A model generated the notes under the pieces. That model saw only the letters and a program-made list of their open reading frames with translations, had not been told where the DNA came from and made no database searches. From NCBI GenBank assembly GCA_934446285.1, contig CAKSEI010000032.1, forward strand, positions 1 to 11,719: a DNA stretch of 11,719 nucleotides. Reading direction: 5' to 3'. This DNA is from an uncultured Eubacteriales bacterium (GTDB taxonomy: Bacteria > Bacillota > Clostridia > Oscillospirales > CAG-272). Both the position numbers and the translations under genes were made by a program. This document shows, piece after piece, positions 1 to 5,769 of the stretch; within the stretch, counting starts at the first letter, position 1, and each line of letters starts with the position of its first letter.

Positions 1-170
1 CCTTCGCTTCCTGGGGCAACATCATCAGCGACGTCAACAACACCCACGTTCTGACCACCTATTGGTTCATCTGGATTCCCGCCGGCGTGCTGCTGCTGCT
101 GACGGTTCTGGCGTTCAACCTGGTTGGCGACGGTCTGCGCGATGCCTTTGACCCGAAGATGAAACGCTGA
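1..170 (+). CDS. Oligopeptide/dipeptide ABC transporter permease, C-terminal fragment (DppC/OppC type)
   Basis: Partial gene whose 5' end lies outside the window. The reading frame whose codons start at position 3 gives about 55 residues ending in TGA at 168-170. It contains one hydrophobic membrane segment (FIWIPAGVLLLLTVLAFNLV) followed by the motif GDGLRDAFDPK, the hallmark C-terminus of DppC/OppC inner-membrane permeases of peptide importers. The protein would form half of the membrane channel that works with the two ATPases encoded directly downstream, the first of which starts 14 nt after this stop. All eight leucines are CTG and none of the four isoleucines is ATA, unlike the following genes, which use CTC and ATA heavily. 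Confidence in the family is high. The peptide substrate cannot be told. Confidence 0.88.
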   Translation, partial: FASWGNIISDVNNTHVLTTYWFIWIPAGVLLLLTVLAFNLVGDGLRDAFDPKMKR

Positions 171-184
171 GGAGGAAATACGTT

Positions 185-1348
185 ATGGCAAAAGAAAACA
201 ACGGATATCTCAGCGCAAAAGAATCCCGCAGGATATCAAAGGAAAACAGAAAAATAACAAATAAGCTCGAGAAGAGATACAAGCGGAAGAATGTACCGGA
301 GAAAGAATTTCTCACAGAGATGCACTCCCAAGATAACGTCCTCGAGATAGACAACCTCCATACCTTTTTCTTCACGGATGTCGGGACGGTAAAGGCGGTC
401 GACGGCATATCGTTTGACGTGCCCAAGGGCAAGACGGTCGGTGTCGTCGGAGAGAGCGGATGCGGTAAGTCGGTTACGAGCCTCTCAATAATGCAGCTTC
501 TCCAGCGCCCGCAGGGACAGGTAGTGGACGGTGAGATACGTCTAAACCTCGGCGAAAAGGCTTATGATATAACAAAAACACCGCAGCGCGAAATGCAGAA
601 GCTCCGCGGGAATTATCTCTCGATGATATTTCAAGAGCCTATGACCTCGCTCAACCCGGTATTCCGTATAGGCGACCAGCTTGATGAGGTCATCGAGCTG
701 CACAACGGAAAAGGAAAGAGTAAATCCGACATAAAGTCGCGCACCATAGAGCTGCTCGGCATGGTCGGAATCGCGAACAGCGAAGGTGTATATCGTATGT
801 TCCCGCACGAGCTGTCGGGCGGTATGAGACAGAGGGTAATGATAGCCATGGCTCTTGCGTGCAGCCCTAAGCTTATCATAGCGGACGAACCGACGACGGC
901 GCTTGACGTTACAATCCAGGCGCAGATACTCGACCTGCTCCGCAACCTCAAGGATAAGATAAACTCCTCAATCATGCTGATAACCCACGACCTCGGAGTT
1001 ATCGCCGAGATGGCGGACTACGTTGTCGTTATGTACGCGGGACGAATAGTGGAAAAGGGTACGGTAAATGAGATATTCTCAAACCCCTGCCATCCCTACA
1101 CCATAGGACTTATGAATTCAAAGCCCGTAGTCGGGAAGAAGGTCGACAAGCTTTACTCTATCCCCGGTAAAGTGCCTAATCCCGTAAATATGCCTAACTA
1201 TTGCTACTTCAAGGATCGCTGCGAAATGTGCGTCGACAAATGTTCCGGAGAATACCCGCACATGGTCGCCGTGTCTGACACCCACTTCGTGGCGTGCTAT
1301 CGCTACGAGGATAAAAACAACAGCGGGGAGGAAAAACAAAATGGCTGA
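185..1348 (+). CDS. oppD: Oligopeptide/dipeptide ABC transporter ATP-binding protein (OppD/DppD family)
   Basis: Cytoplasmic ATPase that powers peptide uptake through the permease encoded upstream. It has 387 residues, a little longer than is usual for the family. Walker A GESGCGKS is at 89-96, the Q-loop glutamine at 150, the signature LSGGMRQ at 210-216, Walker B LIIADEP at 230-236 and the switch histidine at 268. The C-terminal oligopeptide-transporter extension (HPY at 303-305) has cysteines at 340, 346, 349, 353 and 371. In this family such cysteines can bind a 4Fe-4S cluster, as described for the mycobacterial Opp complex. The ABC domain only starts near residue 52. Before it lies a charged, lysine/arginine-rich, probably helical stretch not typical of OppD. 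The start at 185 is supported by GGAGG at 171-175 with 9 nt spacing; an internal ATG at 320 has no good ribosome site. The gene overlaps the next by 8 nt. The opp versus dpp assignment is not resolved. Confidence 0.93.
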   Translation: MAKENNGYLSAKESRRISKENRKITNKLEKRYKRKNVPEKEFLTEMHSQDNVLEIDNLHTFFFTDVGTVKAVDGISFDVPKGKTVGVVGESGCGKSVTSLSIMQLLQRPQGQVVDGEIRLNLGEKAYDITKTPQREMQKLRGNYLSMIFQEPMTSLNPVFRIGDQLDEVIELHNGKGKSKSDIKSRTIELLGMVGIANSEGVYRMFPHELSGGMRQRVMIAMALACSPKLIIADEPTTALDVTIQAQILDLLRNLKDKINSSIMLITHDLGVIAEMADYVVVMYAGRIVEKGTVNEIFSNPCHPYTIGLMNSKPVVGKKVDKLYSIPGKVPNPVNMPNYCYFKDRCEMCVDKCSGEYPHMVAVSDTHFVACYRYEDKNNSGEEKQNG

Positions 1349-2396
1349 CAAGAAGCTTGAAATAGACAATAGCTTTACGCCCGTAGAGCCGGACCCGCAG
1401 TATATTCTGCAGGTAAACGCACTGAAGAAGTACTTTCCCATCAAGGGCGGTCTCGTCTCAAAGACCGTAGGCTACGTAAAGGCAGTCGACGGAGTAACAT
1501 TTAACCTCAAGAGAGGAACGACTATGGGACTCGTCGGCGAGAGCGGCTGCGGAAAGACCACGACGGGACGCACCATCCTGCGTCTGTCGGGAGAAAAGAC
1601 GGGCGGTCAGGTTCTCTTCAACGGCAGAGAGGTATACGACCTCTCAAACTCGGAGATGAGAGCGATGCGCACCAAGATGCAGATAATATTCCAAGACCCG
1701 TTCTCCTCCCTCTCTCCGCGTCTGCCCGTAGGCGAGATAATCGGCGAGGCGGTACGCGAACATAATCTCGTACCGAAGAGCGAATTCAACGACTATATTG
1801 ACAGAATAATGGAGAACTGCGGTCTGCAGACATTCCATAAGGACAGATATCCTCATGAATTCTCGGGCGGACAGAGACAGAGAATATGCATCGCACGTGC
1901 CCTTGCCCTGAATCCGGAGTTCATCGTATGCGATGAGCCGGTGTCGGCGCTTGACGTTTCTATTCAGGCACAGATAATCAACCTGCTCAAGGACCTCCAG
2001 AACGAATACAATCTGACATATCTCTTCATATCCCATGACCTCTCGGTAGTCGAGCACATCTCCGACACGGTAGGCGTCATGTACCTCGGAAATCTCGTCG
2101 AATACGGTGCGACGGAGGATATATTCAAAAATCCTCTGCACCCGTATACCAAGGCGCTTTTCTCCGCTATTCCGATTCCCGATCCGAATGTCAAAATGAG
2201 CAGAATAGTGCTCGAGGGAACAATTCCCTCTCCCGCGAACCCGCCGTCGGGATGCAAATTTCACACGCGCTGCGCGAACTGCATGGAGAAGTGCAAGACG
2301 GAGGCACCCGTACAGAAGGAGATAGAGCCGGGACACTACGTCGTCTGCCATCTGTACGACGACGCAAAGGACGTATCGGCAGATGCAAAAGAATAA
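1341..2396 (+). CDS. oppF: Oligopeptide/dipeptide ABC transporter ATP-binding protein (OppF/DppF family)
   Basis: Second ATPase of the peptide importer, expected to form a heterodimer with the OppD-like protein at the cytoplasmic face of the permeases. It has 351 residues. Walker A GESGCGKT is at 66-73, Q118 in the Q-loop, the signature FSGGQRQ at 174-180, Walker B FIVCDEP at 194-200 with E199, and the switch histidine at 232. The C-terminal HPYTKAL segment (267-273) and cysteines 305, 311, 314, 318 and 336 repeat the arrangement in the partner, so a second iron-sulfur cluster is possible (inference from the family). The start has GGGGAGG at 1325-1331 inside the end of the upstream gene and overlaps it by 8 nt, implying translational coupling and matched amounts of the two subunits. 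All catalytic motifs are intact. Confidence 0.93.
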   Translation: MADKKLEIDNSFTPVEPDPQYILQVNALKKYFPIKGGLVSKTVGYVKAVDGVTFNLKRGTTMGLVGESGCGKTTTGRTILRLSGEKTGGQVLFNGREVYDLSNSEMRAMRTKMQIIFQDPFSSLSPRLPVGEIIGEAVREHNLVPKSEFNDYIDRIMENCGLQTFHKDRYPHEFSGGQRQRICIARALALNPEFIVCDEPVSALDVSIQAQIINLLKDLQNEYNLTYLFISHDLSVVEHISDTVGVMYLGNLVEYGATEDIFKNPLHPYTKALFSAIPIPDPNVKMSRIVLEGTIPSPANPPSGCKFHTRCANCMEKCKTEAPVQKEIEPGHYVVCHLYDDAKDVSADAKE

Positions 2397-2664
2397 GCAC
2401 GATGACGACGACGGCAGAACCGTCGCCGACATGAGCGGAATAGACTCCCCCTCTCTCTTCGGCAGGCTTCCGAAAAAAAAGCGCAGCGGCGATGCGGACG
2501 CGACGGACGACGGGAGCACGGACAAGCCGTGGGAGGCGGATAAAGACACGCTCTCGCGCGGCGAGCGCAGGGCGTATATCTTCACCGCCCTTCTCTCCGG
2601 TATCGGAATATGGGCTGTATTTACAGCCGTATTCGCGCTTATCATCTTTATCATGACGAGGTGA
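2383..2664 (+). CDS. Small hypothetical membrane protein at the end of the peptide-transport operon
   Basis: A 93-residue reading frame that begins 14 nt before the stop of the OppF-like gene and ends just before the operon terminator. I do not recognise a family. Residues 1-62 are strongly hydrophilic, with an acidic DDDD run near the start, a basic KKKR patch near 31-34 and many Asp/Glu residues. Residues 65-91 form one long hydrophobic helix ending in Met-Thr-Arg, so the protein looks C-tail-anchored with its charged part probably cytoplasmic. An AAAGGA 11 nt before the ATG is a mediocre ribosome site. ATG at 2431 is an alternative start that would keep the membrane segment. The overlap and the shared terminator suggest cotranscription with the transporter; an accessory role is inference only. 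Confidence 0.6.
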   Translation: MQKNKHDDDDGRTVADMSGIDSPSLFGRLPKKKRSGDADATDDGSTDKPWEADKDTLSRGERRAYIFTALLSGIGIWAVFTAVFALIIFIMTR

Positions 2665-2677
2665 CAATGTTATAAAC

Positions 2678-2721
2678 AAAAAAGCGGTCGGCTCTTTTTC
2701 CAAGTACCGGCTGCTTTTTTT
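2678..2721 (+). terminator. Rho-independent terminator of the peptide-transport operon
   Basis: AGCGGTCGG (2683-2691) pairs with CCGGCTGCT (2707-2715) through nine base pairs, two of them G-U. The stem is flanked by six A residues on the left and a T run on the right, and the loop is 15 nt. It lies 13 nt after the stop codon of the small membrane-protein gene. Confidence 0.8.
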
Positions 2722-2758
2722 GCGGCGACCCTTTTCGGATGATTTTTCCCGAAAGGTA

Positions 2759-2792
2759 TTTACTTTTCACTCTTTTTGTTATATCATATACT
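2759..2792 (+). promoter_or_regulatory. Probable promoter of the pncB-FTR-thioredoxin operon
   Basis: Two overlapping solutions fit a vegetative promoter. TTTACT (2759-2764) with TATCAT (2782-2787) has a 17 bp spacer. TTTTCA (2764-2769) with TATACT (2787-2792) also has a 17 bp spacer. The stretch is AT-rich, directly follows a terminator and lies 28 nt or more before the pncB start. Which pair is used cannot be decided by eye. Confidence 0.45.
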
Positions 2793-2819
2793 ATAAAATA
2801 ACGGGAAACGGAGATTGCT

Positions 2820-4280
2820 ATGACAGGCAAAAGCATTTTAAAGGATAACTACACTCTGCTGTGCGATTTTTACGAATTGACCATGGCTAACGGCTACTTC
2901 AAGTCGGATATAAAGGACACGATAACATATTTTGACGTATTTTACCGTTCCGTGCCCGACGAGGGGGGCTTCTCCATATGCTGCGGCCTTGAGCAGGTCA
3001 TAGAATATATACAGAACTTGCATTTTACCGCCGAGGATATCGACTTTCTGCGTTCAAAAAATATTTTTGACGAGGAATTTCTCAGCTATCTGCGCGGGTT
3101 CCACTTTACGGGCGATATATATGCAATACCCGAAGGCACGCCCATTTTCCCGGGTGAGCCGATACTCACTGTGCGAGCACCCGCGATGGAGGCGCAGTTT
3201 ATAGAGACTTTCGTTCTGCTGACACTGAATCACCAATCGCTTATCGCCACAAAGGCAAACAGAATAGTCAGAGCTGCGGAGGGCAGACCCATATCGGAGT
3301 TCGGCTCGAGACGTGCGCAGGGCGTCGAGGGTGCGGTACTCGGTGCGCGCGCCGCATATATCGGAGGCTGTGCCGGCACTGCCTGCACGATATCCGAACT
3401 GCGCTACGGCGTGCCCGCGGGCGGCACGATGGCGCACTCGTGGGTTCAGATGTTCGACTCGGAATATAAGGCATTCGAGACATATTGCCGCCTCTACCCC
3501 ACAGCGGCTACACTTCTCATCGACACATACAACGTGCTCAAGAGCGGACTTCCCAACGCAATCAAGGCTTTCAAAAACGTCCTGCTCCCTCAGGGCATAA
3601 CGAAATGCGCCGTCAGAATAGACTCGGGCGACATCACGTACCTTACAAAGCAGGTAAGAGCGCGTCTCGATGAAGAGGGGCTTACCGACTGCAAGATAGT
3701 AATATCAAACTCCCTCGACGAATATATCATCCGCGACCTGCTCATTCAGGGCGCGCAGATAGACTCGTTCGGCGTGGGCGAGAGACTTATTACTTCAAAG
3801 AGCGAGCCTGTTTTCGGAGGGGTATATAAGCTTGCCGCAATAGAGCGCGACGGGGTGATAATACCGAAAATCAAAATTTCCGAAAACGCCGCAAAAATTA
3901 CAACCCCCCACTTTAAAAAGGTTTACCGTATTTTCGACAAATACACGGGGAAAGCTAATGCCGACATCATATGCGTGCACGATGAGGAGATAGACTCGAG
4001 CAAGCCTCTCACAATCTTTGACCCCGACTACACATGGAAAAGCAAGACCTATGAGAATTATACCATAGTCCCGCTTCAGCAGACAATATTCAAAAACGGA
4101 CAGCTCGTATACAACACGCCCTCCACCGATCAGATACGCAGCTACTGCGCCGAGCAGGTCGACACACTCTGGGACGAGGTAAAGCGATTCGAGAACCCAC
4201 ATAACTATTACGTAGACCTCTCGGAAAAGCTCTGGAATATAAAGCACGATCTGCTTTGCAAAACGGGAAAGTCGGTGTGA
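2820..4280 (+). CDS. pncB: Nicotinate phosphoribosyltransferase
   Basis: Cytoplasmic enzyme of the Preiss-Handler NAD salvage pathway. It joins nicotinate and PRPP to make nicotinate mononucleotide, with coupled ATP hydrolysis. The 486-residue length is normal for the Firmicutes form. The N-terminal DNYTLLCDFYELTMANGY segment is characteristic. FGSRRAQG (161-168) belongs to the phosphate-binding region. GTMAHSWVQMF contains His206, in the position of the histidine that is phosphorylated during catalysis in this family. RIDSGD (266-271) and FGVGERL (317-323) are the PRPP/nucleotide-binding loops. A GGAG lies 6 nt before the ATG. It is the first gene of a compact plus-strand unit; the next ATG comes one base after its stop. 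No defect is seen. Confidence 0.95.
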   Translation: MTGKSILKDNYTLLCDFYELTMANGYFKSDIKDTITYFDVFYRSVPDEGGFSICCGLEQVIEYIQNLHFTAEDIDFLRSKNIFDEEFLSYLRGFHFTGDIYAIPEGTPIFPGEPILTVRAPAMEAQFIETFVLLTLNHQSLIATKANRIVRAAEGRPISEFGSRRAQGVEGAVLGARAAYIGGCAGTACTISELRYGVPAGGTMAHSWVQMFDSEYKAFETYCRLYPTAATLLIDTYNVLKSGLPNAIKAFKNVLLPQGITKCAVRIDSGDITYLTKQVRARLDEEGLTDCKIVISNSLDEYIIRDLLIQGAQIDSFGVGERLITSKSEPVFGGVYKLAAIERDGVIIPKIKISENAAKITTPHFKKVYRIFDKYTGKANADIICVHDEEIDSSKPLTIFDPDYTWKSKTYENYTIVPLQQTIFKNGQLVYNTPSTDQIRSYCAEQVDTLWDEVKRFENPHNYYVDLSEKLWNIKHDLLCKTGKSV

Positions 4281-4281
4281 A

Positions 4282-4479
4282 ATGGTCAAGCTCAATCCCG
4301 ACAAGGAAACTGTAAAGCTCATACGCAAGGGACTTGCCGCTAAAGGCGGATATTGCCCCTGCAAGCTGGGAAAGCTGCCCGAGAACAAGTGCATGTGCCT
4401 CGAGTTCAGAGAGCAGATAGCCGACCCGGACTTTGAAAGCTTTTGCCACTGTAAGCTGTATTATAAAACAAAGGAGTAA
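4282..4479 (+). CDS. Ferredoxin-thioredoxin reductase catalytic-chain family protein (compact, FTR-beta type)
   Basis: A 65-residue protein with three Cys-X-Cys pairs: CPC at 25-27, CMC at 37-39 and CHC at 55-57. This CPC/CxC/CHC order defines the catalytic chain of ferredoxin-thioredoxin reductase, in which a 4Fe-4S cluster next to an active disulfide passes electrons one at a time from ferredoxin to a thioredoxin disulfide. By analogy, Cys25, 37, 39 and 55 would bind the cluster and Cys27/Cys57 form the redox disulfide. It is far shorter than the plant and cyanobacterial subunit, with only 9 residues between the first two pairs and 15 between the last two. The start is one base after the pncB stop, suggesting translational coupling. 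Thioredoxin follows after 5 nt. No gene for the variable FTR subunit is present in the window. The family assignment is strong; the electron donor is inferred. Confidence 0.85.
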   Translation: MVKLNPDKETVKLIRKGLAAKGGYCPCKLGKLPENKCMCLEFREQIADPDFESFCHCKLYYKTKE

Positions 4480-4484
4480 ATATT

Positions 4485-4793
4485 ATGGCACTCGTAAACA
4501 TAACGGACAAGAACTTTAAGGAGCTTGTAGACGAAAATAAGGGAACGGTTCTCATCGATTTCTACGCGACGTGGTGTGCCCCCTGCAAGGCACAAAGCCC
4601 GATAATCGACGAAATTGCCGCAGAGCGCGACGATATCACCGTAGGCAAGATAGACGTAGATGAACAGAGTGCGCTCGCCGCCATGTGCAGTGTCTCGTCA
4701 ATACCCACGCTCGTTATCGTGAGAAACGGAGAAATTGTCGCACGCACGGTAGGTCTTACCTCAAAAGAGGACGTGCTCGCCATGCTCGACTGA
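4485..4793 (+). CDS. Thioredoxin
   Basis: Small cytoplasmic dithiol-disulfide oxidoreductase of 102 residues with the complete thioredoxin fold: FYATWCAPCK with the redox pair Cys31/Cys34, the buried Asp25, and the cis-proline at 74 in SIPT. The active site is WCAPC rather than the commonest WCGPC, a frequent natural variant. One extra cysteine lies at 68. AAGGAG at 4471-4476 overlaps the stop of the preceding FTR-like gene and lies 8 nt before the ATG. The neighbour is the most likely reductant, so the two genes form a self-contained ferredoxin-to-thioredoxin relay. This is inference from gene order plus known FTR chemistry. No NADPH-thioredoxin reductase gene is seen nearby. Confidence 0.93.
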   Translation: MALVNITDKNFKELVDENKGTVLIDFYATWCAPCKAQSPIIDEIAAERDDITVGKIDVDEQSALAAMCSVSSIPTLVIVRNGEIVARTVGLTSKEDVLAMLD

Positions 4794-4830
4794 CTTTTTT
4801 CGTCTTCTCAGGAATTTTTGCAAAAAGCTA

Positions 4831-4859
4831 TTGCAAAAGCCCGTATACTGTGATATAAT
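4831..4859 (+). promoter_or_regulatory. Promoter of the tRNA-Val gene
   Basis: TTGCAA (4831-4836) and a perfect TATAAT (4854-4859) are separated by 17 bp. Transcription would start near 4866, a few bases before the mature tRNA 5' end at 4874. Confidence 0.85.
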
Positions 4860-4869
4860 ATACGGGCTT
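4837..4869 (+). repeat. Perfect 11-bp inverted repeat over the tRNA promoter
   Basis: AAGCCCGTATA (4837-4847) and TATACGGGCTT (4859-4869) are exact reverse complements separated by 11 nt. The left arm fills the promoter spacer, the loop holds most of the -10 box and the right arm covers its last base and the expected start site. As RNA from the thioredoxin operon it would form a stable hairpin but is followed by ACTCGG, not a U run, so it is a poor terminator by itself. As DNA it could be an operator. Confidence 0.7.
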
Positions 4870-4873
4870 ACTC

Positions 4874-4950
4874 GGAGGATTAGCTCAGTTGGTTAGAGCG
4901 CCTGCTTGACGTGCAAGAGGTCATAGGTTCGAGTCCTATATTCTCCACCA
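4874..4950 (+). tRNA. tRNA-Val (anticodon GAC)
   Basis: A 77-nt sequence folds as a complete tRNA with encoded CCA. The acceptor GGAGGAT pairs with ATTCTCC (one G-U), the D stem is GCTC/GAGC, the anticodon stem is CCTGC/GCAAG around loop TTGACGT, the variable loop has 5 nt, and the T stem ATAGG/CCTAT surrounds TTCGAGT. The discriminator is A. Anticodon GAC reads GUC and GUU valine codons. The anticodon stem has a C28-A42 mismatch where a pair is expected. The gene has its own promoter and terminator. Confidence 0.95.
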
Positions 4951-4953
4951 CGT

Positions 4954-4984
4954 AAAACCCGCTTTGCGATGCAAGGCGGGTTTT
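4954..4984 (+). terminator. Rho-independent terminator after tRNA-Val
   Basis: AAAACCCGC (4954-4962) pairs with GCGGGTTTT (4976-4984), and the inner TTTGC/GCAAG pairs extend the stem to a 3-nt GAT loop. Stem and T run begin 4 nt after the CCA end. Confidence 0.88.
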
Positions 4985-5027
4985 ATTGATATATTGATAC
5001 ACAATTATTTCCGAGGGGAGATTAACC

Positions 5028-5627
5028 ATGACTGTTGTTTGTCTTGATTTGGAGGGAGTTTTAGTTCCCGAGATATGGATAGCATTTGCCGAGCGCTCGG
5101 GCATAGATGAGCTTAAGCTCACGACCCGCGATGAGCCCGACTACGACAAGCTGATGAGATACCGTCTCGACGTTATGAAGCGTCACGGTATGGGCATAAA
5201 TGAAATAAAGGCGGTTATCGAGCAGATAAATCCTATGGACGGCGCACTCGAATTCTTAAAAGAGCTGCGTTCCCTTACGCAGGTCATCATTGTCAGCGAC
5301 ACATTTGAGCAATTCGCCATGCCGCTCATGAAGAAGCTCGGTATGCCGACAATTTTCTGTAATTCCCTTGTCATCTCCGACGAAGGCTTTATTACGGACT
5401 ATAAAATGCGCTGCCCCGAGACAAAGCTCACGACCGTGCGCGGTCTGCACTCCATGGGACTAGAAACGATAGCCTCGGGCGACAGCTACAACGACCTCGG
5501 CATGATAGGTGCAAGCAAGGCGGGATTTCTCTTCCGCTCGACCGATGAGATAAAGAAAGAACATCCGGAAATTGCCGCTTACGAAGAATACTCAGAGCTT
5601 TTATCGGCAATAAAATCCGCTCTCTGA
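5028..5627 (+). CDS. thrH: ThrH-type phosphoserine phosphatase / homoserine phosphotransferase (HAD superfamily)
   Basis: A 199-residue cytoplasmic HAD enzyme. ThrH from Pseudomonas removes phosphate from phosphoserine and can transfer it to homoserine, linking serine and threonine synthesis. The N-terminal block DLEGVLVPEIWIAFAE matches my memory of ThrH almost residue for residue. Asp7 is the nucleophile and Glu9 takes the place of the usual second Asp. Motif II is SDT (90-92), Lys133 is the likely motif III lysine, and motif IV is GDSYND (151-156). GGGGAG at 5015-5018 and following, about 7 nt before the ATG, sets the start. There is no clear promoter in the 43 nt after the tRNA terminator, so read-through from the tRNA promoter is possible. 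Whether it acts mainly as a phosphatase or a phosphotransferase here is unknown. Confidence 0.88.
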   Translation: MTVVCLDLEGVLVPEIWIAFAERSGIDELKLTTRDEPDYDKLMRYRLDVMKRHGMGINEIKAVIEQINPMDGALEFLKELRSLTQVIIVSDTFEQFAMPLMKKLGMPTIFCNSLVISDEGFITDYKMRCPETKLTTVRGLHSMGLETIASGDSYNDLGMIGASKAGFLFRSTDEIKKEHPEIAAYEEYSELLSAIKSAL

Positions 5628-5643
5628 AAAAATTGCATAGATT

Positions 5644-5696
5644 ACAAAAGCATTACGGGAGCTGCTAAATAAAAGCAGTCGTAATGCTTTTGTTTT
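5644..5696. terminator. Bidirectional terminator between thrH and the convergent minus-strand genes
   Basis: ACAAAAGCATTACG (5644-5657) is the exact reverse complement of CGTAATGCTTTTGT (5680-5693), with an inner GCTGCT/AGCAG extension. T-rich sequence follows the stem on both strands, so it can end thrH transcription from the left and minus-strand transcription from the right. The last 11 nt of the right arm (AATGCTTTTGT) recur at 5735-5745. Apart from this, 5697-5769 holds only a weak GCTTT/AAAGC hairpin near 5750-5770. Confidence 0.85.
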
Positions 5697-5769
5697 CGCT
5701 TTATACCGGGATGGGCTAAAGTGATTCATAGTCAAATGCTTTTGTCGGGCTTTTCACGGAAAGCACATT

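Noticed and set aside
1644..2654. A 336-codon minus-strand frame opposite the OppF-like gene, with further long frames on both strands there
   Set aside because: The plus strand carries all ABC ATPase motifs in one frame; the antisense translation has no recognisable motif and no ribosome site.
5682..5745. Repeated AATGCTTTTGT as a mobile-element or attachment-site repeat
   Set aside because: Only 11 nt, one copy is part of a terminator stem, and nothing mobile lies between or around the copies.
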